Positions 16,979-25,760 of a DNA stretch of 64,000 nucleotides are shown piece by piece. Both the position numbers and the translations under genes were made by a program. A model generated the notes under the pieces. That model saw only the letters and a program-made list of their open reading frames with translations, made no database searches and was not told where the DNA came from. Position 1 is the stretch's first letter; each line of letters begins with the position of its first letter. This stretch comes from Oceanobacillus iheyensis HTE831 (lineage in GTDB: Bacteria > Bacillota > Bacilli > Bacillales > Amphibacillaceae): assembly GCF_000011245.1 (NCBI RefSeq), contig NC_004193.1:536501-600500 (forward strand). Reading direction: 5' to 3'.

Positions 16979-16994
16979 AAACTGACCGGTCATT
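16979..16994. promoter_or_regulatory. TetR-type operator copy 2
   Basis: AAACTGACCGGTCATT contains the perfect 10-bp palindrome TGACCGGTCA and is followed by TTAATAAAG, as at the regulator's own promoter. It lies 22 bp before the start of the 40-residue ORF. Confidence 0.6.
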
Positions 16995-17016
16995 TTAATA
17001 AAGGAAGGTGAAAGCA

Positions 17017-17139
17017 ATGTTAAAGAAATTATTTAGATATCGAAATAACAAACAAGATATTTATATGAAGAACGAAGAGCATTTATTACGCGAGAAATTA
17101 TCCGTGCAATATGACTATATTCGTTCAATGACAAGATAA
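17017..17139 (+). CDS. 40-residue basic small protein under a TetR-type operator
   Basis: The ATG at 17017 is preceded by AAGGAAGGTG (17001-17010) at normal spacing and opens a 40-codon frame. The product starts MLKKLFRYRNNKQDIY, is rich in Lys/Arg and aromatic residues, and ends YIRSMTR. A strong terminator follows 7 bp after the stop, so ribosome site, frame, operator and terminator all agree. No family is recognised. The amphipathic basic N-terminus could bind membrane or nucleic acid, but this is inference. Confidence 0.6.
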   Translation: MLKKLFRYRNNKQDIYMKNEEHLLREKLSVQYDYIRSMTR

Positions 17140-17145
17140 AAATCA

Positions 17146-17176
17146 AGAGTCCACGCAGTTACGTGGGCTCTTTTTT
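17146..17176. terminator. Terminator between the small protein and trpA (probably bidirectional)
   Basis: AGAGTCCACG (17146-17155) pairs with CGTGGGCTCT (17162-17171), with a T-run to the right. On the minus strand the hairpin is followed by TTGATTTTT, so it can also end the trp operon. Confidence 0.82.
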
Positions 17177-17204
17177 GTCTCATCCTCTTATATTTACAAA
17201 TTGG

Positions 17205-17993
17205 TCAAATGACTTTTTCTCCAATACTCTCTCGTATAAGAGAGTGAATACCATCTTCATCTCCTTGCTCAAATAACTGTACAATTTTACTTCCTACAAC
17301 AACGCCGTCGCAAGCGGCAGAAAGTTCTCTTGCGCGTTCGGCAGTGGATATACCAAATCCAGCTAATACTGGTACATGGCTTATTTGCTTCAGTTTTTCT
17401 AAAAAGTGGAACGCATCATTCTCGTGTTGAGCGCGTTCACCTGTAGTACCAGTCACAGATACGGCATATAAAAATCCTTCTGATCGTTTTGCTATTCTTT
17501 CCAGACGGTCTTCTGTACTTGTCATGGCAGCTAAACGGATAAACGCGATATCGTGCTGCGTTAACGAAGATGCTACATCGTCCTCCTCTTCCATCGGAAT
17601 ATCCGGAATAATGATGCCGTCGACACCTGCTTGAGAGCAATCTCTAGCAAATTGTTCAAATCCATATTTCCATACTGGGTTAATATAGGTCATTAGGACA
17701 ACAGGGATGTTTCGCTGTGATTTTTCGCTTTCCAATGCTTCTAATACAGAACCTATCGTAGTCTTATTTGCCAGCGCGCGTTGTCCTGCATCTTGAATGA
17801 CAGGCCCATCTGCTACCGGATCAGAAAATGGAATTCCAAGTTCCACTGCCGAAGCACCTGCTTCTTCTAAAAACTGAATACGTTTGTTAAGGTTATCAAT
17901 GCCACCATCTCCAGCCATAATATAAGGTACAAATATAGGTTTTTTGGCTTGTGTTTTTTCTTTCAATACAGCATCGAGTTTACTTTTTCCCAT
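17205..17993 (-). CDS. trpA: Tryptophan synthase alpha chain
   Basis: A 262-residue TIM-barrel subunit that cleaves indole-3-glycerol phosphate to indole, which is passed to TrpB. Catalytic Glu (SAVELGIPFSDPVADGP) and Asp (GIIIPDIPMEE) motifs are intact. It is the last gene of the trp operon. Its start overlaps the trpB stop by one base (TAATG), a common coupling between the two subunits of the complex. Confidence 0.96.
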   Translation of the reverse strand: MGKSKLDAVLKEKTQAKKPIFVPYIMAGDGGIDNLNKRIQFLEEAGASAVELGIPFSDPVADGPVIQDAGQRALANKTTIGSVLEALESEKSQRNIPVVLMTYINPVWKYGFEQFARDCSQAGVDGIIIPDIPMEEEDDVASSLTQHDIAFIRLAAMTSTEDRLERIAKRSEGFLYAVSVTGTTGERAQHENDAFHFLEKLKQISHVPVLAGFGISTAERARELSAACDGVVVGSKIVQLFEQGDEDGIHSLIRESIGEKVI

Positions 17994-19192
17994 TATTGTT
18001 CCCCCTCCAGTCTTTCTTTTACTTGCTCGACGTCTTTATCCCCTCTACCAGATAAGCAAATAACGATAGATTGCTCAGGATTCATTTCCTTAGCTAACTT
18101 TGTAGCATAACTAACTGCATGTGCGCTCTCTAATGCAGGAATAATGCCTTCTGTTTTGGATAAGAGTTGAAAAGCTTCAAGTGCTTCCTCATCTGTAATC
18201 GAGGAGTATGTTACTCTTTTCGTCTGGTGAAGGTGACTATGTTCTGGTCCAATTCCTGGATAATCAAGACCTGCTGAGATAGAGAATGCTTCTTCAATTT
18301 GTCCACAATCATCTTGAAGCAGATACGTAAATGTTCCATGCAACATACCTGGAGAGCCACCAGTAAGGGTCGCTGCATGTTGTTTGGTATCTAATCCTGC
18401 TCCTGCAGCTTCTACACCGAATAAAGTCACTTCCTTATCATCGATAAATGGGTAGAACATGCCCATCGCATTACTTCCGCCACCAACGCATGCGACAACA
18501 GCATCGGGTAAGGAACCTATTTTTTTCATACTTTGTTCTTTGGTTTCTTTGCCTATCACGGATTGAAAGTCGCGAACAATTTTTGGGAAAGGATGAGGTC
18601 CAACGACTGATCCGATAATATAATGAGTGTCATTGACATTATTTACCCAGTAGCGAAGCGCTTCGTTCACAGCGTCTTTTAAGGTTCCACTACCTTGGGA
18701 GACACTGACTACCTCCGCCCCTAGCAATTCCATGCGAAAAACATTTAGCTTTTGCCGCTTAATATCTTCTTCCCCCATAAAAACAATACATTCTAATCCT
18801 AATAAAGAACATACTGTTGCTGTAGCTACACCATGTTGTCCTGCACCAGTTTCAGCTACAACTTTTTTCTTGCCCATTCGCAACGTGAGTAGTGCTTGCC
18901 CAATTGTATTATTGATTTTATGAGCACCAGTATGATTTAAATCTTCACGTTTTAAATAAATTTGTGCGCCGCCTGCATGTTCCGTTAACTTTTTAGCGTG
19001 ATATAATGGGGTTTCACGTCCGATGTATTCCGTTAAATATGTTTGAAGTTCCTCGTTAAAACTCTCATCTTTCAACGCATCTTCATACGCTTTTTCTAAT
19101 TCAAGTACTGCAGGCATTAATAGTTCTGGAACAAATCTTCCGCCAAACTCTCCATATTTTCCTTTTGTATTTGGAAATGAATAAGTAGTCAT
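17993..19192 (-). CDS. trpB: Tryptophan synthase beta chain
   Basis: A 399-residue PLP enzyme joining indole and serine to make tryptophan. The PLP lysine motif HTGAHKINN, the carboxylate site ETGAGQHG and the phosphate-binding GGGSNA loop are all present. Type TrpB1 by length and sequence. It overlaps trpF by 4 nt and trpA by 1 nt within trpEGDCFBA. Confidence 0.97.
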   Translation of the reverse strand: MTTYSFPNTKGKYGEFGGRFVPELLMPAVLELEKAYEDALKDESFNEELQTYLTEYIGRETPLYHAKKLTEHAGGAQIYLKREDLNHTGAHKINNTIGQALLTLRMGKKKVVAETGAGQHGVATATVCSLLGLECIVFMGEEDIKRQKLNVFRMELLGAEVVSVSQGSGTLKDAVNEALRYWVNNVNDTHYIIGSVVGPHPFPKIVRDFQSVIGKETKEQSMKKIGSLPDAVVACVGGGSNAMGMFYPFIDDKEVTLFGVEAAGAGLDTKQHAATLTGGSPGMLHGTFTYLLQDDCGQIEEAFSISAGLDYPGIGPEHSHLHQTKRVTYSSITDEEALEAFQLLSKTEGIIPALESAHAVSYATKLAKEMNPEQSIVICLSGRGDKDVEQVKERLEGEQ

Positions 19193-19803
19193 CGCAATAC
19201 ATCCTTTCTTTGTACGTTAGTAATAAATTGCTGGATCTTCTTTGCGTCCTTTTTTCCATTTGTTTCTACTCCACTTGAAACATCAACACCAGCGGGATTT
19301 ACAGTTTTTATAGCTTCACGTATATTCTCTGTATTCAACCCACCAGCCAATATTAATTTGCTAGTAAAAGGTTGGTCTTTAAGGATATTCCAATTAAATG
19401 TTACCCCGTTTCCTCCGCGCGATGATTGCAGAGGGGGACTGTCGATTAATATATATTTTGCAGATGATTGATTTGCTTGGTTTAATCCCTCTGTAGTAGC
19501 TGGAAATGCTTTGATTATCGGAATTGGAATCCTCTTTTGATAGTCGATAGACTCATCGCCGTGTAACTGGACAATATCAAGATTCACCCTCTCGATGATG
19601 GATAGGATATTCTCTAAAGGCTCATCTACAAATACCCCAACTTTTTGAATGGTCTGAGGAAGTGTATTTGCTATTTCCTCAGCTAGAGAGGTGGATAGTT
19701 GTCGCTTACTCGGTGCAAATACAAATCCAATCATATCAGCGTTAGCATCTACAACTGCTTGAGCAGTATCAATGGAAGTTATTCCGCATATTTTTACAAA
19801 CAT
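19189..19803 (-). CDS. trpF: Phosphoribosylanthranilate isomerase
   Basis: A 204-residue TIM barrel starting [10 protein letters not shown] with the general-base Cys at residue 6 and the general-acid Asp in LIDSPPL. Phosphate-binding ends are at LAGGLN and VDVSSGVE. It performs the Amadori rearrangement in tryptophan synthesis. It is immediately downstream of trpC with no gap. Confidence 0.95.
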   Translation of the reverse strand: MFVKICGITSIDTAQAVVDANADMIGFVFAPSKRQLSTSLAEEIANTLPQTIQKVGVFVDEPLENILSIIERVNLDIVQLHGDESIDYQKRIPIPIIKAFPATTEGLNQANQSSAKYILIDSPPLQSSRGGNGVTFNWNILKDQPFTSKLILAGGLNTENIREAIKTVNPAGVDVSSGVETNGKKDAKKIQQFITNVQRKDVLR

Positions 19804-20589
19804 CTATATACTCCTTTCCACAAGAGGAACGCGTAGATTATTAAAATCAGTTTCTAATTGATTCGACCTCATAAATGTTTCTCCAACTAAAATCGCTTTT
19901 GCTCCAGATTCAGCAGCTAGTGTTGCATCACTAGCAGTTCTCATGCCGCTTTCACTGATGATAATCGTTTTATTGGTATCAACTCGTTGAGCCAATTGTT
20001 TCGTAGTTTGTAAATCAACGTCAAAAGATTTTAAGTTACGATTATTTATGCCAATGATTGCTGGGGATATCGTTAAGGCATTTTTTAATTCTTCTGCTGT
20101 ATGCACTTCACATATGACCTCAAGTCCTTGCTTTGTAGCATAATTATATAATTCTTGGAATCTCTCTAATGGTAAAGCTGCTAGAATTAACAGAATAATA
20201 GAAGCTCCTGCATCTTTTGCATCATCAATTTGAATTTCATCGATAATAAAATCTTTACAAAGAACTGGAATTGAAACGGCTTCACTTACTTGTTGTAAAT
20301 CGTTTAATGAACCTTTGAAAAAACGTTGATCTGTTAATACAGATATGGCTGATGCACCTGCTTGCTCATACTTTATAGCTTGCTCGACGGGATCAATGTC
20401 CATTTGAATTTCTCCTTTTGATGGAGAGGCGCGTTTTATTTCGGCGATAATAGATAATGAGCTTGCTTGATTGATTAGTTGAATAAACGAGTGCACTGGT
20501 ATATTTCTACTTCCGAAATCGATTTTCTCTTGTTTTCTACTGTTAACTTCCGTTTGCTTTTCCTCTAAGATTTTTGCTAGAAAAGTCAT
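19804..20589 (-). CDS. trpC: Indole-3-glycerol phosphate synthase
   Basis: A 261-residue monofunctional TIM barrel with the catalytic signature IIAEIKRASPSKG near residues 47-59, the VLCKDFIID lysine and the GINNRNL Asn. It converts carboxyphenylamino-deoxyribulose phosphate to indole-glycerol phosphate. It directly abuts trpD and trpF inside the operon. Confidence 0.96.
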   Translation of the reverse strand: MTFLAKILEEKQTEVNSRKQEKIDFGSRNIPVHSFIQLINQASSLSIIAEIKRASPSKGEIQMDIDPVEQAIKYEQAGASAISVLTDQRFFKGSLNDLQQVSEAVSIPVLCKDFIIDEIQIDDAKDAGASIILLILAALPLERFQELYNYATKQGLEVICEVHTAEELKNALTISPAIIGINNRNLKSFDVDLQTTKQLAQRVDTNKTIIISESGMRTASDATLAAESGAKAILVGETFMRSNQLETDFNNLRVPLVERSI

Positions 20590-21612
20590 TTAAACCACCT
20601 CGCTAACTTTCTTACTGAATGTGATTAAGTTATTGAGTTTGCTTAATGCTGATCCAGATGTAATACTTTCCCGAGCAAGTTCGACACCGTCATAAATGGA
20701 ATCCGCTTTTTTGCTGGCAAACAATGCAATACCTGCATTGAACAATACCGTATCTAGATATGCACTATCTTCCCCTTTTAATACAGAAAGTAAGATATTT
20801 GCGTTTTCTGTTGCATTTCCTCCTTGAATTTCATCGTTCGGATAAACAGATAATCCCACCTCTTCTGGATGAATGGTTTTTTCTTCTAAACGATCATTCT
20901 CTACGAGGATATATTTATTTTCTCCTTGTAAAGAAGCCTCGTCTAAACCGCCAGCCCCATGAATCACAATTGCTCGTTCTCTTCCAAGTAGTTGTGCAGC
21001 TTTTGCCACCATTTGAAGAGCTTCTGGATCATAGACTCCAATATATTGAGAATCTAAGTGGACAGGATTTGTTAATGGGCCGATGAAATTAAAAATAGTA
21101 GGTATTCGTAAATCTTTTCTTACTTTGCCCACTTGCTTTAGTGTCGGATGTACATGTTGAGCAAATAAGAAAGCAATTTGATTTTTATCTAACATTTCAT
21201 TCACTTGTTCTTTAGTAAAAGCAAGAGATACGCCTAATTTCTCTAAGACATCTGCACTTCCTGTTTGACTAGATACACTTCTATTTCCATGCTTTGCTAC
21301 GGTGACACCAGCTCCAGCTAATACAAAGGCAGAACATGTACTGATATTAAAACTATTAGAACGATCTCCGCCCGTTCCGCAATTGTCCATTACTGGTTGA
21401 TGAAAGTTTAGTAGGAAAGGAGAATGTTCTTGAATAACTTGAGATAATCCAGCTACTTCCTCAGCGGTTTCTCCTTTCATTTTTAAGGAGATAAGAATGG
21501 CTGCTAGTTCCGAATCAGATACTTCTTGTGAGAAACAATGTTTAAATACTTCTTTTATTTCTTCTGTGGATAAATCTTGTCGTTCAATAATTTTATGAAG
21601 TGAGTGCTTCAT
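20590..21612 (-). CDS. trpD: Anthranilate phosphoribosyltransferase
   Basis: A 340-residue enzyme transferring the phosphoribosyl group from PRPP to anthranilate. The conserved DNCGTGGDRSNSFNIST loop (phosphate binding) and KHGNRSVSSQTGSAD motif are present. Two in-frame ATGs lie 9 bp apart; the one at 21612 is chosen because AGGAGG is 9 nt upstream, whereas it abuts the earlier one. The start lies within the 3' end of trpG. Confidence 0.95.
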   Translation of the reverse strand: MKHSLHKIIERQDLSTEEIKEVFKHCFSQEVSDSELAAILISLKMKGETAEEVAGLSQVIQEHSPFLLNFHQPVMDNCGTGGDRSNSFNISTCSAFVLAGAGVTVAKHGNRSVSSQTGSADVLEKLGVSLAFTKEQVNEMLDKNQIAFLFAQHVHPTLKQVGKVRKDLRIPTIFNFIGPLTNPVHLDSQYIGVYDPEALQMVAKAAQLLGRERAIVIHGAGGLDEASLQGENKYILVENDRLEEKTIHPEEVGLSVYPNDEIQGGNATENANILLSVLKGEDSAYLDTVLFNAGIALFASKKADSIYDGVELARESITSGSALSKLNNLITFSKKVSEVV

Positions 21613-22204
21613 TATTTTCATCCTCCTGTAAGGCTTTGATTTGGATTAAGAAATTCTTAATGATTTGCTTTCCATCCTTTGTACCGATTGATTCTGGGTG
21701 AAACTGCATTCCAAAGAGTGGTAGTTGTTTATGTTCGATTGCCATAATCTCATTATCATCCAGAGATCGTGCTGTCACTTGGTAATCGGCAGATAGACTT
21801 TTTCGATCAACAATAAGTGAATGGTAACGCATGACCTGTATTGGATGTTGAAGTGAATGTAATAACTGTGAATCTTTTATTGAGATAGGTGACGTTTTTC
21901 CGTGTTTTATCACTTTGGCTTGTTTTATTTCTCCCCCTAAAGCTTCTGCAAGTACCTGATGTCCTAGACAAATACCGAGTATTGGGAATTCTCGATATAC
22001 TTCCCGTACAATCTTCAAGCAATTTCCTGCTTTTGTCGGAGAACCTGGTCCAGGAGATATAATAATTGCTTCAGGATGCATGGCTCGTATTTCATTAGGT
22101 GTTATTGCGTCATTTCGAATAACACGGACTTCCTTATTAAATTCAGAAATATATTGATAGAGGTTATACGTAAATGAGTCGTAGTTATCGATTAATAAAA
22201 TCAT
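21593..22204 (-). CDS. trpG: Anthranilate synthase glutaminase subunit
   Basis: A 203-residue class I glutamine amidotransferase with the oxyanion loop SPGPGSP (about 50-56), nucleophile Cys in GICLGHQ (about 78-84), and the His-Glu pair in FHPESI. It supplies ammonia to TrpE. Bacillus subtilis uses a single pabA-type amidotransferase outside its trp operon; here the gene sits inside, overlapping trpE by 20 bp and trpD by 20 bp. It may also serve folate synthesis. Confidence 0.93.
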   Translation of the reverse strand: MILLIDNYDSFTYNLYQYISEFNKEVRVIRNDAITPNEIRAMHPEAIIISPGPGSPTKAGNCLKIVREVYREFPILGICLGHQVLAEALGGEIKQAKVIKHGKTSPISIKDSQLLHSLQHPIQVMRYHSLIVDRKSLSADYQVTARSLDDNEIMAIEHKQLPLFGMQFHPESIGTKDGKQIIKNFLIQIKALQEDENNEALTS

Positions 22205-23591
22205 GATCGTCCACCTCCATAAATGATTTGGCTTTATTTAGCGTTTCAATATACTCACTTGTAGGTATGGAATCATAAACGATTCCTGCTCCTGCTTGTA
22301 AGTATGCTTTGTCATCTTTAACGATCACCGTTCGAATAGCTAAAGCCATGTGAACATCTTGTTGAAAGTTAATAAATCCAATACCTCCTCCATAAGGACC
22401 TCTTTGGTGTTGCTCTAACTCGTTGATTATTTGCATTGCACGTATTTTGGGTGCTCCGGATACTGTTCCAGCTGGTAAACAAGAGATTAAAGCATCAATA
22501 CTAGAGTAGTTAGATTTTAAAATGCCAGTGACTTCAGAGACCATATGCATGACATGTTGATATTTTTCTATTTTCATATATACCGGAATATCAATACTTC
22601 CGATTTCACATACCTTTCCAAGGTCATTTCTACTTAGATCTACAAGCATTTGATGCTCCGCTCTTTCTTTTTCATCAGCAAGCAATTCCTCTGTGAGCAT
22701 GAGATCAATTTCGTTCGTGCTTCCTCTTTTTCTTGTACCTGCTATTGGATTCGTGATGATCTTCTTGCCAGTTGTTTCGATGAGACTTTCTGGTGAAGCC
22801 CCAAGAATGAGGTAATCATTAAAATCCATATAAAACATGTAAGGGGAAGGATTCGATTGTCTCAGTTGTTCATAAAAGGAGAGGGAAAAGGTTTCTGGAT
22901 TTTCGACCTTTGCCTTCATTCGCTGAGACAATACAACTTGAAAAATATCTCCGTCTTCAATATGTTTTTTTGCAGTAGCTACATTTTTTTCGAATACGTC
23001 TTGGTCCATCTCTGGAGTAAATGAATATCTCGCTGGGATGGGGACTGTCGCTGCTCTTGCTTTCTTTATTATTTTTCTGAGTTGGCCTAGACGTTCCTGT
23101 AAATCATCTCGAGAAGTGGATGAATCCGTATCAATCACAAGGAGGTAGCAGGTATCTTGTTCATGGTCGAATATGATCGTATCTTCAAATAACATCAGAT
23201 GTATGTCTGGCATGTTTCGTTCATCGGGTAATCGATCTCCGATGTGTTCAAAGGAACGTATCGTATCGTAGCCGATATATCCGATTGCGCCACCATAGAA
23301 TGGAATGGAAATATCGATTTCGGCTTTAGGTAGATGGTGTTTTATATAATGTAAGGCATGTTGTTCTACCCATTCATCTTCGTCATTCGTATAGTTGCAA
23401 ATCTTGGTACGGTTATCGAATCCTAGAATTTCTTGGTATGGATTCATTCCTAGAAATGAAAAGCGTCCTTTTTCTTCATGCGGAAAGCTGCTTTCTAATA
23501 AATATTTTTTTGTGCTAGTTAGTTGGGTTAGTACTTGAATAGGTAATAATCGATCGATTGGTTGTTTCTCAACTACATAATGGATACTCAT
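22185..23591 (-). CDS. trpE: Anthranilate synthase component I
   Basis: A 468-residue chorismate-using enzyme. The N-terminal allosteric site is visible as LLESS near residues 32-36, so feedback inhibition by tryptophan is expected. The catalytic domain carries VVLSQRM, GASPESL, NPIAGTRKRG and PAGTVSGAPK. It is the first structural gene behind tandem T-boxes and starts at ATG with AAGGAG upstream. Confidence 0.96.
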   Translation of the reverse strand: MSIHYVVEKQPIDRLLPIQVLTQLTSTKKYLLESSFPHEEKGRFSFLGMNPYQEILGFDNRTKICNYTNDEDEWVEQHALHYIKHHLPKAEIDISIPFYGGAIGYIGYDTIRSFEHIGDRLPDERNMPDIHLMLFEDTIIFDHEQDTCYLLVIDTDSSTSRDDLQERLGQLRKIIKKARAATVPIPARYSFTPEMDQDVFEKNVATAKKHIEDGDIFQVVLSQRMKAKVENPETFSLSFYEQLRQSNPSPYMFYMDFNDYLILGASPESLIETTGKKIITNPIAGTRKRGSTNEIDLMLTEELLADEKERAEHQMLVDLSRNDLGKVCEIGSIDIPVYMKIEKYQHVMHMVSEVTGILKSNYSSIDALISCLPAGTVSGAPKIRAMQIINELEQHQRGPYGGGIGFINFQQDVHMALAIRTVIVKDDKAYLQAGAGIVYDSIPTSEYIETLNKAKSFMEVDDHDFINR

Positions 23592-23623
23592 GTCTTCGAC
23601 TCCTTATTTAAAAGTAATTGAAT

Positions 23624-23667
23624 AAAAAAAGTCCCCTATAAACACAGCTAGTGTGCTTATAGAGGAC
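23624..23667 (-). terminator. Regulated terminator of trp T-box 2
   Basis: GTCCTCTATAAGCACA pairs with TGTGTTTATAGGGGAC and is followed by seven T on the minus strand. It lies 33 bp before the trpE ATG and competes with the antiterminator that contains the T-box sequence at 23672-23690. Confidence 0.85.
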
Positions 23668-23910
23668 GATAGGAACCGCGGTGCCACCTCATTTGGAAAG
23701 AAATCTTCCCAACTCGTTTTCAGATACGGGAGAAGTTATGCTCCGATATCCTATCCGTATAACGGCGGAAACCCGTTTTTCCCTACTAGTCTAATGCTTC
23801 AAGAAAACTCTCGTAAGTCCATTCAATACTCTTCGGCGTGCTAGAATTTCACCAACCTCTAGCTCTCTGTAACGATTCCTGAATATTTACTCCTCTTACT
23901 CAATGATTTT
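23624..23910 (-). promoter_or_regulatory. Tryptophan T-box riboswitch, proximal copy
   Basis: The hallmarks on the minus strand are a Stem I distal loop (GAGGTTGGTGA near 23850), a specifier loop TTGAATGGACTTACGAG with codon TGG at 23819-23821, the T-box GAGGTGGCACCGCGGTTCC at 23672-23690, and the terminator just before trpE. Uncharged tRNA-Trp would stabilise the antiterminator and allow trpE transcription. Confidence 0.9.
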
Positions 23911-23934
23911 GCAATTATTTAGTTGTATGAATAC

Positions 23935-24190
23935 AAAAAAGCCCCTAATCCTAAAAAGGACGAGGGACCGTGGTACCACCTTTATTAGCTGAAGTTCAGC
24001 TCACTTTGAAAGTAAGATAATAAATTATCTACTTAGTCTCGATAACGAGAGACGAATTCGCCAAGGCCTACTTCAGTTAACGGTTCGGTTTGGAGCTCAG
24101 AAGTCCATTCCTTAATAAAATATCCCGCTGATTCTCACCAACCATCAGCTCTCTTTAGGGTTTTTATTAAGTACTCTTCTTCGTCAGTGC
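23935..24190 (-). promoter_or_regulatory. Tryptophan T-box riboswitch, distal copy
   Basis: This is a second, complete T-box upstream of the first. It has the GAAGAGTACTT AG-bulge region, the loop GATGGTTGGTGAGAATC, the specifier context AAGGAATGGACTTCTGAG with TGG at 24105-24107, the T-box AAAGGTGGTACCACGG at 23966-23984, and terminator CCCTCGTCCT/AGGATTAGGG with a T-run near 23935-23967. Two serial Trp sensors should sharpen the response to tRNA charging. Confidence 0.9.
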
Positions 24191-24213
24191 CGATTCATCA
24201 ATTTGTTGAATTT

Positions 24214-24243
24214 ATCTTACCGGATGGGACAAGTAATTGTCAA
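24214..24243 (-). promoter_or_regulatory. trp operon promoter
   Basis: On the minus strand TTGACA (24238-24243), 18 bp, TAAGAT (24214-24219), placed about 25 bp before the distal T-box Stem I. A perfect -35 box. Confidence 0.75.
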
Positions 24244-24317
24244 TAACTTTTTTAAAAGTTTTTTTAAGGGCTACTTATTTAATCAAGATACCCACCAATT
24301 GATAAATGCATTCTCGC

Positions 24318-24866
24318 TTAACCTCGAAAAGTTTCAAATTTGTCATCGACAGAAATTCGTTCTTTCTGTGGCGGTATTTCTTCAAAATAACCTAAATGAA
24401 GAAAACCAACGATTTTTTCATTTTCTTGTATATTTAATTTATCTTTCACGTTATCATCGTAAATATGCGGGTTTGTTTTCCATACGACTCCAAGTTTTTC
24501 TTGCCATGCAAGTAACCAGAAATTCTGAATCATGGAAGCAACAGCTCCGTAGTTCTCGTCCCATTGCTTTGGAATATCAGACTCTTCCATAATTACAACG
24601 AGAATGGCATTAGGTTCATTTAAATAATTTTCTCTGTTTTCCTGTCTTTCTACAGGGTAAGTAGATGCAACTTTTTTTGCGAAGGTAGGCAAGTGTTCTT
24701 GACTAACAAATAAAAAGCGCCATGGCTGTCTCATTCCATGTGTGGGTGCCCAGATTGCATCCTCTAATAGCTCTTTTATCTTATCTTCGGTAACTTCTTT
24801 ATTTGTGTAACCTTTTTTTATGGCACGTCGTTCTCTAATAAGTTTTGCTAATTCCGTTCTTTCCAT
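24318..24866 (-). CDS. Nitroreductase-family FMN oxidoreductase
   Basis: A 182-residue nitroreductase fold protein with the FMN-binding start RERRAIKKGY, PTHGMRQPWRF near residues 41-51, and ending in VGFLHLGYF. It should reduce nitro compounds or flavins with NAD(P)H; the physiological substrate is unknown. Three in-frame ATGs occur at 24884, 24872 and 24866; the last gives the usual N-terminus, and AGGGG lies upstream. A Fur-box palindrome at 24891-24905 directly precedes the gene, suggesting iron control and possibly a reductive role in iron release. Confidence 0.82.
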   Translation of the reverse strand: MERTELAKLIRERRAIKKGYTNKEVTEDKIKELLEDAIWAPTHGMRQPWRFLFVSQEHLPTFAKKVASTYPVERQENRENYLNEPNAILVVIMEESDIPKQWDENYGAVASMIQNFWLLAWQEKLGVVWKTNPHIYDDNVKDKLNIQENEKIVGFLHLGYFEEIPPQKERISVDDKFETFRG

Positions 24867-24881
24867 ACCCATACCCCTATA

Positions 24882-24914
24882 CAATTTAATTGATAATTAT
24901 TATCAATTAAATTG
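24882..24914. promoter_or_regulatory. Fur box within a perfect 33-bp palindrome
   Basis: The core TGATAATTATTATCA (24891-24905) matches the 7-1-7 Fur consensus exactly. The symmetry extends perfectly to 24882-24914 (16-bp arms around a central T at 24898). It lies immediately upstream of the nitroreductase start. Confidence 0.78.
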
Positions 24915-25140
24915 TAACGGAAGCGCACATTCTTTGCAAATTTTGAATAAATTACTTTACAACTAACTTGTAAAAAGGTAAAATGAACTAATATCTTTTT
25001 TTGGTTGATATTTGCGAAATTTAACTGAATAGTAAATATTGTTGCGCAGTAGCTATATAATCTGTGCTTTTTTCATACATGTTTATATTCAGCGAAATTT
25101 GGTAATGAAAGTAATATACACGAAAGAAAGGAGCATAAGG

Positions 25141-25680
25141 ATGGAAAGAGTTACTTTAGAACAAATATTTGTTCACCCAATCACAAAGAAGTATTTACAG
25201 CGTTCTGGGATTGCCCATGCAGTGGCGGTGGCGGAATATGCGTATATTTTTTCTAAGCGATTTGCTGTAAATCCAGATCTTGCTACAAAAGCAGCGCTCT
25301 TACACGATATCGGTCACTATACATGGTATCGTAATGGCGAATGGGATTATGATCTCTATAAAGAAAATGATATTCATGCGATTAAAGGTTCAAGTCGTGC
25401 TCATAAACTTTTAATTCGAAATGGTGAAGAGCGACATGCAGCTAAAGAAATAGCTATTGCTATTTTACTTCATACCGACTCTTATCTGCCAGAAGGGGAG
25501 TTGCAATTAAATTCACTTCAACAAGTTGTAGCAATGGCAGACGAAGCTGATGAAGAGTATGGTGGTAATCATCATTATAAAGAAATTGATCCCGAAATAG
25601 CACTAAAAAGAATTCGAGCACTAGATAAACAAATTGATGAGGCTTTAACTAAAGCAGATACCTCTTCTAAGCATGCATAA
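25141..25680 (+). CDS. HD-domain phosphohydrolase
   Basis: A 179-residue HD-superfamily protein with RSGIAHAVAVAEYAY, the HD pair in ALLHDIGHYT near residues 49-58, a later LLHTDSY histidine, and DEADEEYG. These are the metal ligands of an HD phosphohydrolase, probably acting on a nucleotide or phosphoester. The start at 25141 follows AAAGGAG; the longer reading frame from 25039 lacks a ribosome site. It is monocistronic and convergent with the VanY lipoprotein gene. Confidence 0.8.
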   Translation: MERVTLEQIFVHPITKKYLQRSGIAHAVAVAEYAYIFSKRFAVNPDLATKAALLHDIGHYTWYRNGEWDYDLYKENDIHAIKGSSRAHKLLIRNGEERHAAKEIAIAILLHTDSYLPEGELQLNSLQQVVAMADEADEEYGGNHHYKEIDPEIALKRIRALDKQIDEALTKADTSSKHA

Positions 25681-25725
25681 AAGATATGCTTGGAGTTTGA
25701 GGTTACATATTTTTTCTGCGTCTAA

Positions 25726-25757
25726 AAAACGCCCCCTAATTTTTAGAGGACGTTTAT
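25726..25757. terminator. Terminator of the VanY lipoprotein gene
   Basis: AAACGCCCCCT (25729-25739) pairs with AGAGGACGTTT across a short loop, with an A-run on the left that becomes the U-tract of the minus-strand transcript. Confidence 0.75.
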
Positions 25758-25760
25758 GAT

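Noticed and set aside
25039..25140. Longer N-terminus of the HD-domain protein
   Set aside because: No ribosome site at 25039 and a hydrophobic, unconserved lead; AAAGGAG supports 25141.
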